63,520 nt of DNA, from NCBI RefSeq assembly GCF_003337275.1, contig NZ_QPJQ01000027.1, positions 1 through 63,520 on the forward strand, written 5' to 3'. The DNA is from Marinomonas foliarum. Its GTDB lineage: Bacteria; Pseudomonadota; Gammaproteobacteria; Pseudomonadales; Marinomonadaceae. Shown here piece by piece: positions 25,835 through 33,933 of this stretch. Made by a program: the position numbers and the translations under genes. The notes below the pieces were generated by a model. The model had not been told where the DNA came from, did no database searches, and was given only the letters and a program-made list of their open reading frames with translations. Each line of letters opens with the position of its first letter. Within the stretch, counting starts at the first letter, position 1.

Positions 25835-27073
25835 TTAGTGCTCCTCCGCTTCATTTTTGTTTTTAAGTTCTATCCATTGCGACATGTATTGCGTGCTTTT
25901 AAGACTGTGGTGTCGCAGCATTAACCCTAAGAAATGTTTTTTCCTTAGACTTTCCTTTAGTTGAACCTGTAGCTTCAATCGATTGATTAATTTTGGCTCC
26001 CATTCTTCTGCCTGATAGTGGGCTTGCAATATCCTATTGCCATTTTGTTGCATCAGTAGCCAGCTTTCTTTGTCCTCATAAAGAGAAACGGCGGCATCGA
26101 CAAAGGTCTCTATGTCGTCGGTTATCACCCCGTTCCATGGGAATGCGCCATGCATAGATTCTGCACCAATGCTGGTGGTTATGCTTGGAGTGCCTACTTG
26201 CATAGCTTCAACTAATTTGCCTTTAATCCCTGCCCCAAAGCGTAATGGCGCTAAGCAAAGTCGCGATTGTTGCATGACGGCTTGAGCGTCTTCAGCCCAG
26301 CCTTTCACTAAAAAGCCCTCTTTTGCATTGTGCAGCTGTGTGGCTTTTGGTGGCGGATAAGCGCCGTAAATATGCATCTCAGCTTTCGGTAAGCGTTTGC
26401 GGATTTTTGGCCATATCTCTGTTTTTAATTGTAGGACGGCATCCCAATTTGGCGCGTGACGAAAGTTGCCTATGCTAATAAAATGCTGGCGATCTTCGAA
26501 GCTCAGTAATTTGTCTGTGTTTTGTGGTTCTGGCAGCATAAAGGGGAGGTGTAATACGTGCGTTTCTGGCACGTGGAACTCATCGACCAGTAGTTTTGCT
26601 TCTACTTCAGAAATCATCAGGGTTAAATCGCAGCGATGGATGGCGGCGATTTCTCGAATGCCATGGTCGCTATAAAGGTCTTCAACTGCAAAGTCTCGAT
26701 TTTGTTTCAGCGCATTGTGTCTGGCTTGTCTTAGTGAGTGAAGGTCTTCCGTATTCAGGATTCGTAATGAGTCTGGACTGAACTTTTCTACACGCCAGCC
26801 AAATTGTTCTTCCATCATGAAGCGATCAAATACCACTATGTCTGGCTTTTTGTGTGCAATATAGTGATCAAATGATGCGCTATTGAGCTCAATATGCTCG
26901 GCTTCAATGCCCAGCAGGGAAAGGTCAGCCATGTGTTCTGTTTGCTGAGCGGGGCTCGCAAAAGAAATTTGCCATTGCTCTTTGTGAAAGCAGTTGAGTA
27001 ATTGCATCATTCTACTGCCGGCAGCGGAAGAGTTTGGTTCTGGCCAGACGTAGCCGATGACGAGTAGGTGCAC
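25835..27073 (-). CDS. glycosyltransferase (GT4-like)
   Basis: A 412-aa probable retaining glycosyltransferase of the GT-B fold. The N-terminal half begins MHLLVIGYVWPEPNSSAAGSR, the usual nucleotide-sugar enzyme start with a glycine-rich turn. The C-terminal half has FISIGNFRHAPNWDAV, LVKGWAEDAQAVMQQSRLCLAPLRFGAGIKGKLVEAMQVGTPSITTSIGAESM, which carries the E-x7-E donor-binding pattern (GAGIKGKLVEAM). The acceptor is unknown. No other polysaccharide genes are adjacent, so it is an orphan. It is convergent with the DUF1289 gene. Confidence 0.85.
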   Translation of the reverse strand: MHLLVIGYVWPEPNSSAAGSRMMQLLNCFHKEQWQISFASPAQQTEHMADLSLLGIEAEHIELNSASFDHYIAHKKPDIVVFDRFMMEEQFGWRVEKFSPDSLRILNTEDLHSLRQARHNALKQNRDFAVEDLYSDHGIREIAAIHRCDLTLMISEVEAKLLVDEFHVPETHVLHLPFMLPEPQNTDKLLSFEDRQHFISIGNFRHAPNWDAVLQLKTEIWPKIRKRLPKAEMHIYGAYPPPKATQLHNAKEGFLVKGWAEDAQAVMQQSRLCLAPLRFGAGIKGKLVEAMQVGTPSITTSIGAESMHGAFPWNGVITDDIETFVDAAVSLYEDKESWLLMQQNGNRILQAHYQAEEWEPKLINRLKLQVQLKESLRKKHFLGLMLRHHSLKSTQYMSQWIELKNKNEAEEH

Positions 27074-27168
27074 GGTGTTCTCTCAAGGTTCTAATGGTTT
27101 ATTGGTTCTGAATTTTTAGCAGAATCAGGACATATTCGTCTGGCTATTGTATCATGGCTGGTAGATTT

Positions 27169-27207
27169 GTCTTGCCTGCCTCATTTGAAGGGATTGTCAG
27201 GTAAGAC
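27169..27207 (+). other. stem-loop in the fabV leader
   Basis: GTCTTGCCTG (27169-27178) pairs with CAGGTAAGAC (27198-27207) along ten base pairs with one G-U, around a 19-nt loop, ending 30 nt before the fabV ATG. There is no T-run after it, so it is not a standard terminator. A regulatory leader is possible but unproven. Confidence 0.4.
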
Positions 27208-27237
27208 GTAAGCAAAACATGACGTTGAGAAGATATT

Positions 27238-28440
27238 ATGATCATAAAACCAAAGATTCGCGGATTTATTTGTACAACAACGCATCCAGTAGGTTGTGAG
27301 CAAAACGTAAGAGATCAAATCGCTTTTACTAAAAGCAAAGGGGCGATTGAAAACGGTCCTAAAAAAGTACTCGTAATCGGTGCGTCAAGTGGCTATGGCT
27401 TGTCTTCTCGTATCGCTGCGGCGTTCGGTTCAGGTGCCGCAACCATTGGTGTTTTCTTCGAAAAGCCAGGTACTGAGAAAAAAACGGGTACGGCAGGTTG
27501 GTACAATTCTGCGGCATTCGACAAAGTGGCTAAAGAAGAAGGCTTGTATTCTAAAAGCATCAATGGCGACGCTTTTTCAAACGAAGCGCGTGACACTGTT
27601 ATTGATTTGATTAAGCAAGACCTTGGTCAAGTAGATATGGTGGTTTACTCACTGGCATCTCCGGTTCGTAAAATGCCTGAAACAGGTGAAGTGATTCGTT
27701 CAGTTCTTAAACCTATTGGTCAGCCTTACCGCTCCACTGCCATTGATACCAATAAAGATGTCATCATTGAAGCGGAAATTGAACCAGCAACAGAAGAAGA
27801 GATTGAAGCGACTACAACCGTAATGGGTGGTCAAGATTGGGAGCTTTGGATGTCTGCTTTACAAGAAGCAGGTGTTTTGGCGGAAGGTGCTCGCACCGTA
27901 GCTTACTCTTACATTGGTTCTGATATCACTTGGCCGATTTATTGGCATGGTGCGCTTGGCAAAGCGAAAGAAGATTTAGATCGCGCCTCTGCAGCCATTG
28001 ATTCTGAGTTAGCTAAAATCGGCGGTGGTGCGAATGTTGCCGTATTGAAATCGGTTGTCACTCAGGCGTCTTCAGCTATTCCAGTGATGCCTTTGTACTT
28101 GGCGATGGTTTTCAAGGTGATGCGTGAAAAAGGCATTCATGAAGGTTGTATGGATCAGATTTATCGCATGTTCTCTGAGCGTTTGTACAACAACCACAAT
28201 CCAGCAGAATTGACAGACGATAAAAATCGTTTGCGTTTGGATGATTGGGAATTGCGTGAAGATGTTCAGCAAGCTTGTCGTGAGCTTTGGCCTCAGGTAA
28301 ATGACGCTAATTTGTTTGCTGAGACAGACTACCAACTTTATAAAGATGAGTTTTTGAAGTTGTTTGGTTTTGGTGTAGAAGGTGTTGATTACGACGCTGA
28401 AGCGAATCCAGAAGCCAATTTTGAAGTCATTACTCTTTAG
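27238..28440 (+). CDS. fabV: trans-2-enoyl-ACP reductase FabV
   Basis: Catalyses the last step of each fatty-acid elongation cycle, reducing enoyl-ACP with NADH; FabV is the isozyme largely insensitive to triclosan. The nucleotide-binding loop GASSGYG is at 48-54. The active-site pair Tyr235 and Lys244 (Y-x8-K, in [11 protein letters not shown]) falls exactly at the family numbering. The 400-aa length is canonical. It is monocistronic, with a stem-loop in its leader and a strong terminator after it. Presence of FabV instead of FabI is common in Pseudomonas, Vibrio and Marinomonas relatives. Confidence 0.97.
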   Translation: MIIKPKIRGFICTTTHPVGCEQNVRDQIAFTKSKGAIENGPKKVLVIGASSGYGLSSRIAAAFGSGAATIGVFFEKPGTEKKTGTAGWYNSAAFDKVAKEEGLYSKSINGDAFSNEARDTVIDLIKQDLGQVDMVVYSLASPVRKMPETGEVIRSVLKPIGQPYRSTAIDTNKDVIIEAEIEPATEEEIEATTTVMGGQDWELWMSALQEAGVLAEGARTVAYSYIGSDITWPIYWHGALGKAKEDLDRASAAIDSELAKIGGGANVAVLKSVVTQASSAIPVMPLYLAMVFKVMREKGIHEGCMDQIYRMFSERLYNNHNPAELTDDKNRLRLDDWELREDVQQACRELWPQVNDANLFAETDYQLYKDEFLKLFGFGVEGVDYDAEANPEANFEVITL

Positions 28441-28459
28441 TTTTAATTAAAAGAGACAA

Positions 28460-28496
28460 AAAAGGAGTTCAAGTATTGCTTGGACTCCTTTTTTTA
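28460..28496 (+). terminator. intrinsic terminator after fabV
   Basis: AAAGGAGTTCAAG pairs with CTTGGACTCCTTT (one G-T) around a TATTG loop, followed by a T-run. This is a strong terminator isolating fabV from the downstream gene. Confidence 0.9.
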
Positions 28497-28543
28497 TGTG
28501 TTTTTATCTCTTATAGTAAATGGAGGCTTATTCTGGGGTGGTT

Positions 28544-29086
28544 ATGAAATATTCATTTGGGTTGCTTTTTGCAGTATCGCTATGCGCAGATGCTCAGACT
28601 ATTGAGCGTCAGCCTGTTGATATTATCTATGGTAACCAGGTTATTCATACCGAGCATCAAGTTGTCGTCAGTTCTCAAGAAGAGGTGGCGGTTATTCCTG
28701 CTGAAAAAGCAAAGATGACCTTAGGGCCAAATATCGTTATTACGGCTGATGGTAAAGGTATGTCTTATTTGGAAGAAAATGCCATCGCGGAGCGCGAACA
28801 GGCGATTTACGATGAAGTGAATAAGCGTACCGAAGAGGCGCCATTTACTGTGTTATTTACAGGGAATATTCCCGAAGAAATTCAAGCCAAACGTCTACGT
28901 ATGATGCCAGAGATTGGTATTTTTGGTGACCAAGTTAAAACGGATGAGCGCTCGTCCGATAATGTGGTGCCGGAAGTTGGGGATTTCTCTCCTGTCGGAG
29001 AGGCCGTTGCTCCACCCTCATCCAGCGGAGCAAAAGGCGCTCCAGCCACGGATGCTGAAAAGCTAGAGCGGTTAATTGGTGGCTAA
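28544..29086 (+). CDS. exported protein of unknown function
   Basis: The ATG at 28544 is preferred to one eight codons upstream because it gives a proper signal peptide (MKYSFGLLFAVSLCADAQ) behind a purine-rich GGGGTGG. The mature part, about 160 aa, has no recognised domain. It has a charged helix (EENAIAEREQAIYDEVNKRTEE), a segment TVLFTGNIPEEIQAKRLRMMP and a Pro/Ser/Ala-rich low-complexity stretch before the C-terminal AEKLERLIGG. The last ten residues look like a short helix or docking tail. The gene is convergent with the M16 protease gene (22 nt apart) with no terminator between. A lineage-specific periplasmic protein is the best description. Confidence 0.7.
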   Translation: MKYSFGLLFAVSLCADAQTIERQPVDIIYGNQVIHTEHQVVVSSQEEVAVIPAEKAKMTLGPNIVITADGKGMSYLEENAIAEREQAIYDEVNKRTEEAPFTVLFTGNIPEEIQAKRLRMMPEIGIFGDQVKTDERSSDNVVPEVGDFSPVGEAVAPPSSSGAKGAPATDAEKLERLIGG

Positions 29087-29108
29087 TCTGATTTCGCTGC
29101 TCTGTATC

Positions 29109-32060
29109 TTAAAGTTTGGGTGACATTGGAGAGGCCTCTTGCCAAGATTGTTGCTCTGTTAATTCCTGCGGAAACGCTTTGTTATGAATGATGATTTTTG
29201 CTGTGTCAGCTGATTCAAATTTCCGTTTGATAAAAGCAAGAAAGTCTTTTATTTCTATTTTTTCTACATTTTCTATCCATTCTTCTTTTGTTTGAAAATC
29301 CGGTGCTGGTTTGGCAATTTGATGCCATTCATTTAAAGCGTTGTCGCTTAAGTTTTTAGCTGTCATTTTGAGTTCGCTTAAGAGTGCATTTTTTGCTTGA
29401 TAAAACTCCTCATCAGATAAGTTGGGTAGCCTTTCTTTCTGTTCTTGTATGAAGTCTTCCATAGCGGTTACAAGGGTAAGCGTATCCTTGTTGGGAGATT
29501 GTATCAGTAGCCCTAGTATTGGGGTTTTGCGAATGCTGAGGTCTTGGGCTCCAACGATATAACCAAGTTGCTGGTTGGTTCTTAATTCTTGGTAAAATGG
29601 ACTGCTAATGAGTTTTTTCAAAATGGCAAAATAGGCTTTTTCTATAATTGCTTTTTGTGTGTTCTGTCCGCTAGTGTCTATTAATGTGTAAAGAACAACG
29701 CAGTCACTGCTTGTTGAGTTGAACTGATAGTGATGCTTCTGTTGTGCGGAGAGCTCTTTTGTTTCAATTTCTAGCGGTTCTCTTGGTGTGAGTCTGTCTT
29801 CTACGCGCTGGTAAATGGATTGAGCAAGTTGTGTCGACTGCTGTTTTGTTATATTTCCTGTGCTGTAGGCGACGATATCAAATTCATTGCGTGCTTTTTT
29901 TGTAAAGGCTTGAAGGTCTTCTAGAGTGAGTGATTTTAATGCATCTTCTAACTGCTCTATGGTTTGGCTATTTTTTGTGATGAGTGTTTGTAGTGCGCTG
30001 TTAGCATTGCTGTAAGCCTGTCGGCTTTTTTGATTGCTTAGATCTGTTTCAAGCTGTTTTTTGGCGAGGTTGAATTTTTCCGGACTTGGTCGAAATAAAA
30101 AAATCTGGTCTATTAGCCAAGTTGTATAGGTGCTTTGTTTATCTGAATAGCCGCTTGTTCTAAGTGTTACGCCGTTTGTGTGTGGGTAGAATGAGTAGCC
30201 TAATCCTGCGACATATGGAGCATATGTCGACTCACTCACACTGTCATTAAAAAGTCGTGTCCACAGTCTATTGAGTAGTGTGTGTTCGGGTGTATCTGCG
30301 GCATTGTCGAATCGAAATGCGATAAAGTTCATGGCTGTGGGTTTGTTAAAACTAGGGTCGGATTTATTCCAGTAAGTCATGCCTTTCTTTTGAAGGATAA
30401 TTGAAGGGCTTTGATCTGTTTCATCGACGAGTTTTAGGGATTCTGGGATGAAGTTGTTTTTTTCGGGTAGCCCAACTTGTGTTGTTTTAGCTGAGAAGTT
30501 AATGGTGTCTGAGAGTGACTGGCTAGGGAGGTTATTGCTGTATTCGCTGTTGTACCAAGGCTCTTTTTTCCAGGTAGGTGTTCCTTTAGCCCAGTCTTGT
30601 GGGAAGGTCTTGTTGGTAATTACCTGTATCAATAGGTTTTCTGGAGAAAGTTGTTGTAATAGTGCTTGTACATCACTCTGGCTTGCTGTGTGCTCTAGTC
30701 GAAAGCTGCTTAAAGTGTCCTCGCTTGGTATGTCTAGCATTCTTGCTGATAGTGCGCGGGCAAGGTTTATGGGAGCAACATAGCTTTGATTGTTAAACAT
30801 GAGTTGGCTTAATTTCAGTCCTTCTTGTAAGTAAAGGGGGTTTACTGGGGAGGATTTTAAGAGGCTAATAGTTGCAAAGAGGCGTTGTGCGACAGTATCA
30901 ATTTGGGATAGCCCCTCGTCTGTTAAGCGTATTTTTATAGAGAATAAGGCATTGCTTCCATAATCAGAAGAGGCTCCAGCTGATATGCTGTTAATTAATC
31001 CTTCTGATTTGAGTGAGGCATAAAGAGAGCCTTTATTTTCATTTCCTAGAATATAGGACAGGTATCGGATTGGCTGAGTTTTGTAATTTTCTCCTTGGGC
31101 GTCTATTTGATATAAAACATTAAGGGTGTTGCTATTGATTAAGGGGCGGAAAAATTGCAATTGCGGTTTGTCTGTGGTGATAAGTTCTGGGTAGTTTTCT
31201 TCTGATGCTTTGGTCTTGCTCGGAATGGATGAAAAGTATTGATGAGCAAGTTCTGCAAGTTTTTTGGGTGGTAGGTTTGCGACAAGAACTAGAGCCATAT
31301 TTTCGCTAGAGTAGTGTTCTTCATATAGATTGAGTAGTTGTTCTCTTAGTGGCTTATTTGGGAGGTCTTTGAGGGTGTCTAGGCTTCCTACACTGAATCG
31401 GTTGTAGGGATGTTTGGGGTTTATTAGGGTCTTTAGAGCTTGGGTGCTGCGTCGGCTTTCGTCTGTTAATTTGGCTTTGTATTCAGCATCGACAGCATTT
31501 TTCTCTCTTTGAGTGAGTGATTCGCTAAACAGAGGAGAGATGAAAAACTGTGAAAAGCGATCTAGGGCGTTCTCATAAGCTGATGGTGTTATATCAAAGT
31601 AAAAGTTGGTTTTGTTTGTACTTGTATAGGCGTTATGTGTTCCGCCATTAGTGTTTATATAGGTTTGATAATTTCCGGGTTCAGGATATTTTTCAGTGCC
31701 AAGGAATAGCATGTGTTCAAGAAAGTGAGCGAGGCCTTGTTGGCCTGATGGATCCTGAAAATTGCCGACTTTGATTGATAAAGATGCGGAATACCTTTCT
31801 GCTTTTGGGTCACTAATAAGTAGTACTTTTAGATGGTTTGGTAAGGTGATTAGGTTGTAAGTGTTTTGATCGCTTGTGCTTTTGTTGAGGATAGGGGTGA
31901 GGCTATCTTGAGTGACGTATGTATTGTTTTGCATCATTGAGTTTGGGGTTTCTGTAGTGTTGTTTTTTGTTGGGTGTATGTCATTTGCGCACACAGATAG
32001 AGAGGTGTGCGTGGTGAGTAAAATAAAAAGTAGGTATAGCACAGTTTTAGATTGGTTCAT
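29109..32060 (-). CDS. ptrA: M16 family zinc protease (pitrilysin/insulinase type)
   Basis: A periplasmic zinc endopeptidase of 983 aa, close in length and layout to E. coli protease III (PtrA), which degrades small peptides. A signal peptide covers about 1-25. The inverted zinc motif HFLEH lies near residue 110 with the downstream Glu in NAVDAEYKAK. Four M16 repeats follow, with RTNQQLGYIVGAQ in the C-terminal part, the family's substrate-binding region. On its minus-strand leader two hairpins precede the start codon; the nearer one covers the only Shine-Dalgarno-like GAAG. The gene lies 64 nt after yciK on the same strand. Confidence 0.92.
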   Translation of the reverse strand: MNQSKTVLYLLFILLTTHTSLSVCANDIHPTKNNTTETPNSMMQNNTYVTQDSLTPILNKSTSDQNTYNLITLPNHLKVLLISDPKAERYSASLSIKVGNFQDPSGQQGLAHFLEHMLFLGTEKYPEPGNYQTYINTNGGTHNAYTSTNKTNFYFDITPSAYENALDRFSQFFISPLFSESLTQREKNAVDAEYKAKLTDESRRSTQALKTLINPKHPYNRFSVGSLDTLKDLPNKPLREQLLNLYEEHYSSENMALVLVANLPPKKLAELAHQYFSSIPSKTKASEENYPELITTDKPQLQFFRPLINSNTLNVLYQIDAQGENYKTQPIRYLSYILGNENKGSLYASLKSEGLINSISAGASSDYGSNALFSIKIRLTDEGLSQIDTVAQRLFATISLLKSSPVNPLYLQEGLKLSQLMFNNQSYVAPINLARALSARMLDIPSEDTLSSFRLEHTASQSDVQALLQQLSPENLLIQVITNKTFPQDWAKGTPTWKKEPWYNSEYSNNLPSQSLSDTINFSAKTTQVGLPEKNNFIPESLKLVDETDQSPSIILQKKGMTYWNKSDPSFNKPTAMNFIAFRFDNAADTPEHTLLNRLWTRLFNDSVSESTYAPYVAGLGYSFYPHTNGVTLRTSGYSDKQSTYTTWLIDQIFLFRPSPEKFNLAKKQLETDLSNQKSRQAYSNANSALQTLITKNSQTIEQLEDALKSLTLEDLQAFTKKARNEFDIVAYSTGNITKQQSTQLAQSIYQRVEDRLTPREPLEIETKELSAQQKHHYQFNSTSSDCVVLYTLIDTSGQNTQKAIIEKAYFAILKKLISSPFYQELRTNQQLGYIVGAQDLSIRKTPILGLLIQSPNKDTLTLVTAMEDFIQEQKERLPNLSDEEFYQAKNALLSELKMTAKNLSDNALNEWHQIAKPAPDFQTKEEWIENVEKIEIKDFLAFIKRKFESADTAKIIIHNKAFPQELTEQQSWQEASPMSPKL

Positions 32061-32062
32061 GA

Positions 32063-32116
32063 CTTCAGACTAACTGAAGCATGGGGCGAGATGCAATGGC
32101 TGAAGCACATTGCATC
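32063..32116 (-). promoter_or_regulatory. two stem-loops in the leader of the M16 protease gene
   Basis: Nearest the start, CTTCAG and CTGAAG (32063-32068 and 32074-32079) form a 6-bp stem with a 5-nt loop that ends 2 nt before the ATG and includes the weak ribosome-binding GAAG. Further upstream GATGCAATG (32090-32098) pairs perfectly with CATTGCATC (32108-32116). The layout suggests that translation of the protease could depend on melting the first hairpin. No experimental support exists. Confidence 0.45.
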
Positions 32117-32124
32117 TTTATGGT

Positions 32125-32868
32125 TTATTGGGCGTCTAAAGATTGCCCGTTGATATCAAGGCTGTCATTGCCCATAAGGTAAAGGTATAACGGCATGATG
32201 TCTTCTGCTGTTGCTAAGTTTTCTGGGTTCTCTTCTGGGTAGGCGTTGGCGCGCATGCTGGTTCTTGTTGCTCCAGGGTTGATCGCATTTGCTCTAATGT
32301 TTGGGGAGAGTTCTGTTAATTCGCTGGAAAACAGCTGCATCATGGCTTCAGTTGCAAATTTTGAGATAGCATACGCTCCCCAATTAGCTTTTGCCTTCCT
32401 GCCAACGCCAGACGATGTAAAAACAATAGATGCATGTTCTGCTTTCTGCATTAGAGGGAGGAGGGCTTGGTTTAGTAGTAGCTGACTGGTGACATTGACA
32501 CGCATAACTTGCTCGAACAGCGTTGGATCGTAGCTTGCTATTGGTGCTCGATCACCTAAGAGGCTGGCGTTGTGTAGAATGCCATCTAAATGGCCGAATT
32601 CACTCTCAATAGTGTTAGCAAGCTCTACATAGTCGTGTTCTGCTGCACCATCAAGGTTGAGAGGTACAATCGCCGCCTGAGGATAATTTAGTTTTTCTAT
32701 GTGATCGTACACCGCTTCCAGTTTTTTGGTGGTGCGGCCCAATAAAATAACTGTTGCGCCATATTTTGCATAAGTAATGGCGGCGGTTTTGCCTATGCCA
32801 TCGCCTGCTCCAGTAACAAGGATTACCTTGTTTTTAAGTAGTTGGCTTGGGGCTTGATAATCAAACAT
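32125..32868 (-). CDS. yciK: YciK family short-chain dehydrogenase/reductase
   Basis: A 247-aa classical SDR. The NAD(P)-binding TGAGDGIG is at about 20-27, NAS in LHNASLLGD near 100, the catalytic Ser in VFTSSGVGRK near 150 and YAISK near 164. The N-terminal FDYQAPSQLLKNKVILVTG and overall sequence match YciK, an uncharacterised oxidoreductase often found beside ubiG. It starts 20 nt after the ubiG stop, so the two are probably co-transcribed. In Pseudomonas a phosphatase gene (mupP) lies between ubiG and yciK; it is absent here. The substrate is unknown. Confidence 0.92.
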   Translation of the reverse strand: MFDYQAPSQLLKNKVILVTGAGDGIGKTAAITYAKYGATVILLGRTTKKLEAVYDHIEKLNYPQAAIVPLNLDGAAEHDYVELANTIESEFGHLDGILHNASLLGDRAPIASYDPTLFEQVMRVNVTSQLLLNQALLPLMQKAEHASIVFTSSGVGRKAKANWGAYAISKFATEAMMQLFSSELTELSPNIRANAINPGATRTSMRANAYPEENPENLATAEDIMPLYLYLMGNDSLDINGQSLDAQ

Positions 32869-32888
32869 ATCTCCTCCTTATGCCTTGG

Positions 32889-33626
32889 TTAGGCGTTAAT
32901 TTTTTGAGTGTGCATCATGTAATTAACGGATACATCTTTGTCGTTTAATTTGTATACTTTTGTGAGGGGGTTATAGGTTAATCCCGTCATATGAGAGACT
33001 TCTAGACCCGCTAACCTTGCATAATTATTAAGCTCGGCTGGCTGAATGAATTTAGCATAGTCATGGGTGCCTTTTGGAAGCATTTTTAGAATGTATTCGG
33101 CGCCAATGATTGCAAATAAGTAGGCTTTTGGGTTTCTGTTTATGGTGGAGAAAAATACGTGTCCGCCAGGTTTTACCAACGTCATGCAGGCTTTGATAAC
33201 CGAGGATGGGTCAGGTACATGCTCTAGCATTTCAAGGCAAGTGACTATGTCGTATTGGCCGGCTTCTCGTTGTGCGATTTCTTCAGCCGTGATTTTTTCA
33301 TAATCAATGTCGAGTTTGGATTCTTCTTTGTGTAGTTTTGCTACAGCAAGAGGAGCTTCACCCATGTCGATACCTTTAACGTTTGCACCAAGTTTTGCCA
33401 TTGCTTCTGACAGGATGCCACCGCCGCAACCGACGTCGATAACTTTTTTACCATCTAGACCGTCAGCGCGTTCGTTTATGTAGTTGGTGCGTAGCGGATT
33501 GATATCATGCAGAGGTTTAAATTCATTCTCGGTATCCCACCACCGGCTTGCTAGTGCTTCAAATTTTGCAACTTCATTTAGGTCTACGTTGTTTTGTTGG
33601 GTGTTGGTCATTTGTTTTGTATCCAT
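32889..33626 (-). CDS. ubiG: ubiquinone biosynthesis O-methyltransferase UbiG
   Basis: An SAM-dependent enzyme performing both O-methylations in ubiquinone synthesis. The 245-aa length is normal. The SAM motif I is [16 protein letters not shown] (about 62-77); motif II/III regions are [17 protein letters not shown] and [20 protein letters not shown]. The N-terminal [18 protein letters not shown] is characteristic of UbiG. It is the first gene of a minus-strand unit with yciK and probably ptrA, and divergent from gyrA across about 307 bp. An ATG six codons downstream is an alternative start. Confidence 0.96.
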   Translation of the reverse strand: MDTKQMTNTQQNNVDLNEVAKFEALASRWWDTENEFKPLHDINPLRTNYINERADGLDGKKVIDVGCGGGILSEAMAKLGANVKGIDMGEAPLAVAKLHKEESKLDIDYEKITAEEIAQREAGQYDIVTCLEMLEHVPDPSSVIKACMTLVKPGGHVFFSTINRNPKAYLFAIIGAEYILKMLPKGTHDYAKFIQPAELNNYARLAGLEVSHMTGLTYNPLTKVYKLNDKDVSVNYMMHTQKINA

Positions 33627-33933
33627 CTTTAAGGTTGCTAAAGGCAGTAAGCTCGATGTATTGAGCTGCGTGATCTGTTTTGTTGTCGTCTCTTGTGAGC
33701 TTTAACTAAAAATGCGCTTTTTTCTAGTATAGCGCCAACTAAAGGGGTGACCAATAGCAAACTTACTTTGTCTGATGAGACTGTTTAGTAGATGGTTTCT
33801 ATAATTGCAATATAGAGCAACAAAACATGCTCCTTGAAGGGGTGTTATTTATTTCCTTATGTTACAATGCAGCGCTTATAAAAAGATATTAGGGAGTCTT
33901 TTTGACTCCAAGGCATAAGGATCGATTGTATCT
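33627..33933. other. ubiG-gyrA divergent intergenic region with gyrA leader hairpin
   Basis: 307 bp without a gene, holding the divergent control regions. TATAAT (33800-33805) and TACAAT (33863-33868) read toward gyrA, but neither has a convincing -35 at normal spacing. Just upstream of the gyrA start a perfect 6-bp hairpin GGAGTC/GACTCC (33893-33909) with a T5 loop precedes the ribosome site (AAGGA, ending about 11 nt before ATG). gyrA in other bacteria is supercoiling-regulated; the sequence alone does not show this here. Nothing else is evident. Confidence 0.5.
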
